DNA of 11,766 nucleotides. It comes from an uncultured Methanofollis sp. GTDB taxonomy: Archaea; Halobacteriota; Methanomicrobia; Methanomicrobiales; Methanofollaceae. Each line of letters opens with the position of its first letter. Position 1 is the first letter of the stretch. The DNA is taken from assembly GCF_937919355.1 (NCBI RefSeq), contig NZ_CALFSA010000175.1:1-11766 (forward strand). The letters run 5' to 3'. Both the position numbers and the translations under genes were made by a program. The notes beneath the pieces were generated by a model. The model ran no database searches, was not told the DNA's origin, and saw only the letters and a list, made by a program, of their open reading frames with translations. Of this stretch, positions 7,418 through 11,766 are shown one piece after another.

Positions 7418-7900
7418 ATGGAAAAGACTACAGGAAGAACGGACATGCCCGGACTGGTGGCCGTCGTCCAGAACGGCGACATCGCCAGCAGTCTCCGGGC
7501 GATGAACGAACTCAGGGCGGTCGGTAACGTGGCCGTCGGCCCGCTGGTCGCGTCCCTCAGGGACGGGACGACGGGTGCGGAACGCTGGAGGGCGGCGATG
7601 GCACTCGCACGCCTCGGAGAACCTGCCGTGGACCCGCTGATCGCGGTCGCCTCCAGCGGCGGCGAGGACGGGGTCACGAACCCGGCAGTCTGGGCCCTCG
7701 CCGAGATCGGCGACAGGAAAGCCGTGCCGCACCTCATCGAACTCCTCCGCCGGGAGTCGTCGGTCTGCTGCCGCGTCCTGACCGCGGCGGCGCTGCTCAA
7801 GATCGGCGACCCCGCGGGGGTCGACGAGGTGAACCGCCAGTACACCGAACACGGCGAGGACTACGAGGGGATGGTGAGCGAGGCCTTCGAAGGGACCTGA
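7418..7900 (+). CDS. HEAT-repeat protein
   Basis: The predicted product is 160 residues and soluble, built of about four HEAT/PBS-lyase-type helical repeats. Examples are AERWRAAMALARLGEPAVDPL (about 54-74), NPAVWALAEIGDRKAVPHLI (88-107) and CRVLTAAALLKIGDPAGVDEV (118-138). The alternation of A-LA-LG/IGD turns and PLI helices is diagnostic. Such proteins act as interaction scaffolds; no catalytic residue is seen and the partner is unknown. The ATG at 7418 is chosen over upstream in-frame ATGs (7367, 7403) because GGGGGGTG lies five bases before it. It is co-directional with the sensor gene, 88 bases downstream, so co-transcription is possible but not shown. Confidence 0.85.
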   Translation: MEKTTGRTDMPGLVAVVQNGDIASSLRAMNELRAVGNVAVGPLVASLRDGTTGAERWRAAMALARLGEPAVDPLIAVASSGGEDGVTNPAVWALAEIGDRKAVPHLIELLRRESSVCCRVLTAAALLKIGDPAGVDEVNRQYTEHGEDYEGMVSEAFEGT

Positions 7901-8007
7901 CCACCACTCTCTCTCCTCTCTCCGCCGCTCGCCCGGCGCTCACCGCGCTCATGCTCACGCACCCGCACGGTGATACCTTTTTCAGGAATGAGGGCCTTCC
8001 CCTTTCC

Positions 8008-8316
8008 ATGGAGAGCAAATTCGGCAGGGGCTTTGTGATCCCCCTCGTAGCGCTCGCCCGGCACTTCTCCCTCCCTCCCGAGCAGGCCTTCTACGGGGCG
8101 GCCGACCACCTCGACGAACTCGTCGTGCCCGCCAGGTTCGCCGGCACGCAGGTGGACGCCCTCGTGGAGCAGTTGAGGAAACGCGTCATCTGGCACCAGC
8201 CCGGCACGATGGACAGGGAAGACGCCGAGGACGTCAAAAGGATACTCCGCCGCCTGCTCGTCGAGGTCGACCGTTCCCTCGGGGTCGCCGACCCGCAGGT
8301 CGGGACGTACGAGTGA
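8008..8316 (+). CDS. Hypothetical protein, 102 residues
   Basis: The predicted small soluble protein starts MESKFGRGFVIPLVALARHF and ends in GVADPQVGTYE. It is mostly helical and rich in charged residues in its second half (MDREDAEDVKRILRRLLVEVDRSL). I do not recognise a family. Strong GC-ending third positions and a coherent amphipathic sequence argue that it is real. Its IWHQPG and DREDAEDVKR stretches look constrained. The ATG at 8008 is preferred to an earlier in-frame ATG at 7951, which adds only an unlikely sequence. No clear ribosome binding site precedes 8008, so the transcript may be leaderless; TGATACCTTTTTC at 7971-7983 is the only AT-rich stretch at the right distance. Its 3' end abuts the remnant of a convergent acetyltransferase gene. 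Confidence 0.7.
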   Translation: MESKFGRGFVIPLVALARHFSLPPEQAFYGAADHLDELVVPARFAGTQVDALVEQLRKRVIWHQPGTMDREDAEDVKRILRRLLVEVDRSLGVADPQVGTYE

Positions 8317-8862
8317 CGACGCCGGCACCTCTCTTTCCCTCACCGGCACAAAGTCGGGTGGGGCGTAGAAGGCGACGAGAGGCACGACCGCGTAACATAT
8401 ACAGGTCCTCCGACCCGCAGGCGGCGACCAGTTCTCCCATCGCCTTCCTTGCGTACCCCTTCCCCCTGAACTCCACCCACGTAAACACGCCGTCGACCTC
8501 GCTCGCACACGTCGGAGTGGCGTTTGCAGCGTGCAACGCTCACCCGCGTGTCCTCGACGAAGACGCAGAAGATCCTGTCGGTCGGGACGATGACTCGCGA
8601 AAAGATCTCATGCTCGCCGGCAGGTGCCGCCGTCCGTCCTGACCAGAAGGTCTCGGGCGACTCATGATGGGGACGTGCGTCCTGCTCGTGGCGTCGCGGT
8701 CGAGGAGCGACCTGCTCAAAAATCCCCGGCGTGCCCTGTCTCGATAACGATCAGGCCCGCACCCTCCCGCACCGCCGCAAAGTGGACGAGGTGGACGCGC
8801 CCTGTGCCGGGGAACCGTGCAAGAGTGCGGACGATGACGGTCTCAAAAAGGGACGACGGCAC
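8317..8862 (-). pseudogene. GNAT-family N-acetyltransferase, broken by three small insertions
   Basis: A reading frame starts at the GTG 8862-8860 (GGAGG four bases before) and runs to a TGA at 8718-8716 just after GHAGDF. Dropping one T from the T5 at 8722-8718 opens a stop-free frame containing EIFSRVIVPTDRIFCVFVED and SVARCKRHSD. A 4-base tandem duplication (CGAG twice, 8505-8498) shifts it again. Beyond this comes EVDGVFTWVEFRGKGYARKA, with the acetyl-CoA loop R-G-K-G-Y-A of GNAT motif A, then LVAACGSEDLYM. One extra T near 8395-8394 shifts the frame a third time to AVVPLVAFYAPPDFVPV, a GNAT-like C-terminal part. The rebuilt product is about 180 residues. All three changes are net +1, so the original frame returns. 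It may be a true pseudogene or reflect sequencing or assembly errors. It follows the MFS gene by 25 bases on the same strand. The left end is uncertain where it meets the convergent 102-residue gene. Confidence 0.72.
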
Positions 8863-8887
8863 GATCCCTCCGCGGTCTTTCAGGGGT

Positions 8888-10438
8888 TCAGGCCCCTCCC
8901 TCCTTCCGCCGGGAGGAGGGGATGAAGAAGGTCGCGACCAGGCCGAGGGCCAGGAGGACTGATATGGCGTCGAAGGAGAACTGCATCGCTCCGCTGACCG
9001 ACGCATCGACGATGGCGGTCGCCTCGGGCATGTCTTCCTCGGAGACGTCGGGCGGCGGTGCCCCTGTCTTCATCTTCTCGGCCCATGCCACCAGTTCTTC
9101 CGTGATCTCCTCCTCCGACGCCCCGGTCGCGAACGTCGACCCGGCAATGCCCGAGACCATGCCGGAGACCAGGGAGAGGAGGAGGACGACGCCGACGATC
9201 GCCGTCCCGAAAGACGTCCCCATCTGCTTGGCCGTGTTCAGCACACCGGATGCGTCGCTCTCCTGCTCCTTCGACGTCGAGGAGAGGGTGAGGTTGGTCA
9301 CCTGCGAGAAGACAAGGCCCATGCCGATCCCGAAGACCACCGACCCCGGTATCACCTCGCCGGGCACCATCGCCGCGGAGAAGATGCCGCGGAGCATCAC
9401 CGTTCCGAGAATGGCGACGGCAAAACCGATGAGGATGAGCGTCCTCGGCGCCACCACGGCGGCGAGCCGCGACGCCGCCACCGAGAGGGCGAACATGGCG
9501 AGGGACATGGGCAGGATGGTGAGGCCGGTGGTGAAGGCGTCGATGCCGGTGACGCTCTGGAGAAAGACCGGGATGATGAAGAGAAAACCCGCAATGGCGA
9601 CGTTCTGGACGATGCTCACGCCGTTGCCCGCCGTAAAGGTCCGGTTCCTGAAGATGACGACGTCGATGAGGGGCATCTCCCCCCGCTCTTTCCTGTGCTT
9701 CTGCCTGAGATAGAAGACGGCAAGGCAGAGTATCCCGATGCCGAGGATGACGGGGACGACTCCCCAGAGTTCGGGGACGCGGATGATCAGGATGCCGAGG
9801 ACAATGGACCCGAGTCCCCCGAAGGAGAGGAGCGTCCCGGCGACGTCGATGTCCCGCCACGCGGCCGTCGGCTTCGCCTCGGTGAGGAGGTACGAGAAGA
9901 TCAGGACGATGAAGGCGACCACAAGTTCCAGGCGGAAGGCCCAGCGCCAGGTGTAGAAGGTCGTGAGGTATCCGCCGATGATCGGCCCGAAGGCCATGCC
10001 GGCCGCGCCGATCCCGCCCCACATGCCGAAGGCGAAGGCCCTTTCCGCCCCTTCGTAGGTGGCGGTGAGAAAGGTCGTCGTCGCCGGGAGCATGAGGGCG
10101 GCGCCGAGACCTTCGAGGATCGCCCACCCGAGGAGGAGGGTGAAGACGTTCTGGCTGATCGAGGCGGTGAAAGTGCCGGCGCCGTAGAGGGCGAGGCCGA
10201 CCAGGAAGACCTTCTTCCTGCCCATGACGTCCTGGAGTTTGCCGCCGATGATCATGAAGGAGGCCATGACCAGGGCATATATGGCGATGACCGCCTGGAT
10301 CGCCGGGACCGTGGTGTTCAGGTCGACGACGAGGGCCGAGATGGAGACGTTCATGATGGTCGTGTCGATGACCATGATGAAGATGGCCATACAGATGATG
10401 ACAAGGACGCCCCAGTTTGTCCCGTCATTCCCTGGCAT
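8888..10438 (-). CDS. MFS transporter, DHA2 (14-helix) drug-export family
   Basis: This predicted inner-membrane proton antiporter of about 516 residues has some 14 hydrophobic segments, as expected for the DHA2 (EmrB/QacA-like) class. Numbered from the upstream ATG at 10444, it shows motif D1 around 26-34 (IDTTIMNVS), motif A at 67-78 (GGKLQDVMGRKK) and the antiporter motif C at 146-158 (GAAGMAFGPIIGG). An acidic, proline-containing loop (EEEITEELVAW to SEEDMPEATA) lies between the last two helices. The substrate cannot be read from sequence. GGGGTG lies seven bases before the ATG at 10438 but only one base from the ATG at 10444, so I prefer 10438. A TATA-like box is at 10486-10477. The gene is divergent from the PRC-barrel gene and is followed closely by the broken acetyltransferase, with which it probably formed a unit. 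Confidence 0.93.
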   Translation of the reverse strand: MPGNDGTNWGVLVIICMAIFIMVIDTTIMNVSISALVVDLNTTVPAIQAVIAIYALVMASFMIIGGKLQDVMGRKKVFLVGLALYGAGTFTASISQNVFTLLLGWAILEGLGAALMLPATTTFLTATYEGAERAFAFGMWGGIGAAGMAFGPIIGGYLTTFYTWRWAFRLELVVAFIVLIFSYLLTEAKPTAAWRDIDVAGTLLSFGGLGSIVLGILIIRVPELWGVVPVILGIGILCLAVFYLRQKHRKERGEMPLIDVVIFRNRTFTAGNGVSIVQNVAIAGFLFIIPVFLQSVTGIDAFTTGLTILPMSLAMFALSVAASRLAAVVAPRTLILIGFAVAILGTVMLRGIFSAAMVPGEVIPGSVVFGIGMGLVFSQVTNLTLSSTSKEQESDASGVLNTAKQMGTSFGTAIVGVVLLLSLVSGMVSGIAGSTFATGASEEEITEELVAWAEKMKTGAPPPDVSEEDMPEATAIVDASVSGAMQFSFDAISVLLALGLVATFFIPSSRRKEGGA

Positions 10439-10476
10439 CGACATGCACCCCGACGACCGATCACGGCGCCCGGGTA

Positions 10477-10486
10477 GATAATACTA
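10477..10486 (-). promoter_or_regulatory. Candidate TATA box for the MFS transporter
   Basis: The minus strand reads TAGTATTATC here, an AT-rich island in GC-rich surroundings. A start about 25 bases downstream gives a leader of about 15-20 bases before the ATG at 10438. The same island could also serve the divergent PRC-barrel gene. Confidence 0.45.
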
Positions 10487-10594
10487 TGCAGGCACCACCC
10501 GGACCTGACGCAATCTTCTTATCTCCCCATGACAACAGGGGCATCATCCTGCAGGCGGCGCGGGCCGACCGCAGACGAGGGGGGAAAGAAATTT

Positions 10595-10984
10595 ATGGGT
10601 TTTGCAGCCCCGGTAACGATTGTTTATCCGAGGATAGAGTCGCTCGACACGATCCTCGGGAGTACGGTGAAGAATGCGACAGGCGAACATCTCGGCGTGA
10701 TCCATTCCCTGATGATCGACACGGCTTCGGGCCTGGTCACCTTCGGTGTCCTCTCATCGGGCGGGATCATGGGTCTCGGGGAGAAACTCTACCCTGTGCC
10801 CTGGCAGGCGCTTTCCCGCGACCCGAAAGCGGACGAGTTCACCCTGAAGGTCAGGAAAGAGACCTTCGAGACGGCGCCGAGTTTCGACAAGGGCCACTGG
10901 CCGAAGGCCGACGACATTGCGTGGTTCGAGCGGGTGTACCGTTTCTACGGCGTCGAACCTGTCTGGGAGACGAAGGTCACGTGA
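10595..10984 (+). CDS. PRC-barrel domain protein
   Basis: The predicted product is 129 residues and soluble. Residues 14-75 form a PRC-barrel: SLDTILGSTVKNATGEHLG, then the VIHSLMIDTASGLVTFGVLS strand pair, then GGIMGLGEKLYPVPWQAL, which carries the YP-PW signature of the family. The C-terminal part (DKGHWPKADDIAWFERVYRFYGV) matches the extension seen in stand-alone bacterial and archaeal members, which often end in a short Tyr-rich helix. The role is unclear; PRC-barrels bind RNA or protein partners in RimM and photosystem H subunits. The ATG at 10595 is preferred, with a G-rich stretch (10579-10584) ahead of it. The in-frame ATG at 10529 would add a 22-residue tail of low plausibility. It is divergent from the transporter. 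Confidence 0.85.
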   Translation: MGFAAPVTIVYPRIESLDTILGSTVKNATGEHLGVIHSLMIDTASGLVTFGVLSSGGIMGLGEKLYPVPWQALSRDPKADEFTLKVRKETFETAPSFDKGHWPKADDIAWFERVYRFYGVEPVWETKVT

Positions 10985-11041
10985 GAGGGGGAGGAGAAAA
11001 GAGGCAATAGATATCTTAGGCACACTGTGGGATAACTAAAC

Positions 11042-11056
11042 TTACAATTTTTGTAA
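11042..11056. repeat. Palindrome TTACAA-TTT-TTGTAA (left copy)
   Basis: Six-base arms flank a 3-base centre. The whole 15 bases recur as the exact reverse complement at 11134-11148, centre to centre 92 bases. It lies in the AT-richer gap between the PRC-barrel gene and the small membrane protein gene. It looks like one half of a pair of operator sites. Confidence 0.5.
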
Positions 11057-11067
11057 ATTATCATCTC

Positions 11068-11079
11068 TGCAGGCCTGCA
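11068..11079. repeat. Perfect 12-base palindrome TGCAGGCCTGCA
   Basis: This self-complementary 12-base site lies between the two TTACAA palindromes. It could be a protein-binding site or chance in GC-rich DNA. It stands out because it shares the short interval with other dyads. Confidence 0.3.
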
Positions 11080-11115
11080 CGAGAGGATAGAGGGGCATAG
11101 TGCGCCCCCTCGTCA
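11080..11115 (+). other. Potential hairpin between the paired palindromes
   Basis: ACGAG near 11079-11083 can pair with CTCGT near 11109-11113, and GGGGC with GCCCC inside it around the loop ATAGTGC, leaving an 8-base bulge (AGGATAGA) on the 5' side. No T tract follows on the plus strand. It might be part of a small RNA or an mRNA leader, but nothing else supports that. Confidence 0.25.
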
Positions 11116-11133
11116 TGCATTAGTTAACAAGCC

Positions 11134-11148
11134 TTACAAAAATTGTAA
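11134..11148. repeat. Palindrome TTACAA-AAA-TTGTAA (right copy)
   Basis: This is the exact reverse complement of the 15 bases at 11042-11056. TTAGTTA lies seven bases before its left arm, and its complement TAACTAA lies close before the left copy, so the two sites share more than the core. Confidence 0.5.
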
Positions 11149-11190
11149 ATAGCCACCTATACGGCATTTTGAGGGGGCCTATAGAGGGGC

Positions 11191-11204
11191 CGGGGCCGTC
11201 GCCC
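11191..11204 (-). terminator. GC hairpin just after the small membrane protein gene
   Basis: On the minus strand GGGGC-GACG-GCCCC follows the TAA stop at 11206 directly. No T run follows, so it is at best an mRNA 3'-end stabiliser or weak terminator. The block GGCCCC recurs just beyond it. Confidence 0.3.
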
Positions 11205-11205
11205 C

Positions 11206-11427
11206 TTACATCTCTCGATGACAGTTATAGATCTGATCGACCCGGTAGAACCCCCATCCGATAACAATGGCCCCCACGAACGCCAGGAAGAGGGCAAGGA
11301 CCCCCGGCCCCCAATGATACAGATACCAGATCGGGAGAATAAGGAGATAGCACAATCCTCCCATACAGAAACCGCAGGCTGTTTCGGAGTCGAGCCTCTT
11401 CCCTTTCAGGTCTTCACGCTCTTCCAT
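11206..11427 (-). CDS. Small two-helix membrane protein, hypothetical
   Basis: The product is 73 residues. A charged cytoplasmic-looking N-terminus (MEEREDLKGKRLDSE) is followed by a hydrophobic helix at about residues 18-36 (CGFCMGGLCYLLILPIWYL). After a short HWGPG turn comes a second helix at about 42-60 (VLALFLAFVGAIVIGWGFY), then a short polar tail. Two Cys in the first helix and a Trp/Tyr-rich boundary are notable. I do not recognise a family. No ribosome binding site precedes the ATG at 11425-11427, but a TATA-like CTATACC about 26 bases upstream fits a leaderless transcript. It stands alone next to the paired palindromes, in DNA of lower GC than the rest of the window. Confidence 0.65.
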   Translation of the reverse strand: MEEREDLKGKRLDSETACGFCMGGLCYLLILPIWYLYHWGPGVLALFLAFVGAIVIGWGFYRVDQIYNCHREM

Positions 11428-11446
11428 AACACTGTTTCATTCTCCG

Positions 11447-11460
11447 TTTAGGTATAGATA
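11447..11460 (-). promoter_or_regulatory. TATA-like box for the small membrane protein gene
   Basis: The minus strand reads TATCTATACCTAAA. Counting about 26 bases from the centre of the box puts transcription start at the A of the ATG (11427). This fits the missing ribosome binding site and a leaderless mRNA. Confidence 0.45.
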
Positions 11461-11766
11461 CCCTGTCATGGGTGAGAGGGCGGAACCGTCATGATCCTTG
11501 CCTCGCAAATGATAAACATAGCAAAATTGGGCCCTGTTGGAATCATCATACTGGGTTGACGTCTCCCCCTGATCACAGTGAGGGAGGCACGGATCCTCCA
11601 CCATCCCCCATTTCGCAGACCGGGGGCGCCTCGAAAACCTCAAGTTTTTCTTGAACACACTATCGCTCGTTGTCCCTGATCCCTACCTGCGATTGACCCT
11701 AGAAAGAGCGAAAAGACATCTGAGGATGGAGATTGCTGTGTCCCCACCTAATCCTACTCCGGGGTT
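11461..11766. other. Stretch with no convincing gene at the right window edge
   Basis: Open frames here are short, have no good start signals and show no family resemblance. The longest on the minus strand (GTG at 11658 to TGA at 11437) would run through the promoter of the small membrane protein gene, which argues against it. A minus-strand frame enters from the right edge and stops at 11683; it could be the last 27 codons of a gene outside the window, but nothing confirms it. No tRNA, transposase or terminal repeat was recognised. Base composition is lower in GC than the core of the window. Confidence 0.4.

Noticed and set aside
8880..10127. Minus-strand 415-codon frame overlapping the MFS gene, His/Arg-rich
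   Set aside because: A shifted frame within the transporter gene, with no hydrophobic helices or motifs.
11171..11195. G-rich stretch as a second G-quadruplex
   Set aside because: Only three G tracts of four or more are present, and the GC hairpin next to it is the simpler reading.
11437..11658. Minus-strand 73-codon frame (starts VFKKNLRFSRR)
   Set aside because: It starts with GTG without a ribosome binding site, runs through the promoter of the small membrane protein gene, and has no recognisable features.
11683..11766. Minus-strand frame entering from the right edge, ending FALSRVNRR
   Set aside because: Only 27 codons are visible and no family is recognisable; it cannot be told from chance.

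Overview
The window is GC-rich and looks archaeal. It has AT-rich TATA-like boxes about 25 bases before predicted starts, GGAGG-type ribosome binding sites, an apparently leaderless small gene, and a winged-helix/PAS/GAF sensor of the kind common in methanogens of the order Methanomicrobiales (Methanoculleus/Methanofollis-like). That placement is inferred from gene types and style, not from a marker gene.

Layout, left to right. (1) Positions 9-708 hold the trailer end of a type I-E-like CRISPR array: eleven 29-base repeats, a decayed twelfth repeat, and eleven 32-base spacers. The leader and any cas genes would lie left of the window. (2) gyrB and gyrA form a compact, overlapping operon on the minus strand (5184 down to 765) that ends at a T8 tract and is convergent with the array. 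(3) A 180-base divergent promoter region with a 7+7 dyad separates gyrB from a plus-strand wHTH-PAS-PAS-GAF-PAS protein with no kinase domain (5365-7329). (4) Two small plus-strand genes follow: a HEAT-repeat protein (7418-7900) and an unrecognised 102-residue protein (8008-8316). (5) On the minus strand, a DHA2-type MFS transporter (10438-8888) is followed 25 bases later by a GNAT acetyltransferase reading frame broken by three small insertions (8862-8317). (6) A PRC-barrel protein (10595-10984) is divergent from the transporter. (7) The right end (10985-11766) is visibly more AT-rich. It carries paired palindromes, a potential hairpin, one small two-helix membrane protein on the minus strand, and then about 340 bases without a convincing gene.

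GyrB and GyrA together make the A2B2 DNA gyrase. The neighbouring sensor could respond to the cell's state, but nothing here proves that it regulates gyrase. The transporter and the broken acetyltransferase look like a former two-gene unit for export and modification of a small molecule. I see no new multi-gene defence system. The least ordinary signals are the broken but reconstructable acetyltransferase, the extra segment in GyrB, the dyad in the gyrase promoter region, and the twin-palindrome intergenic island at 11042-11148.
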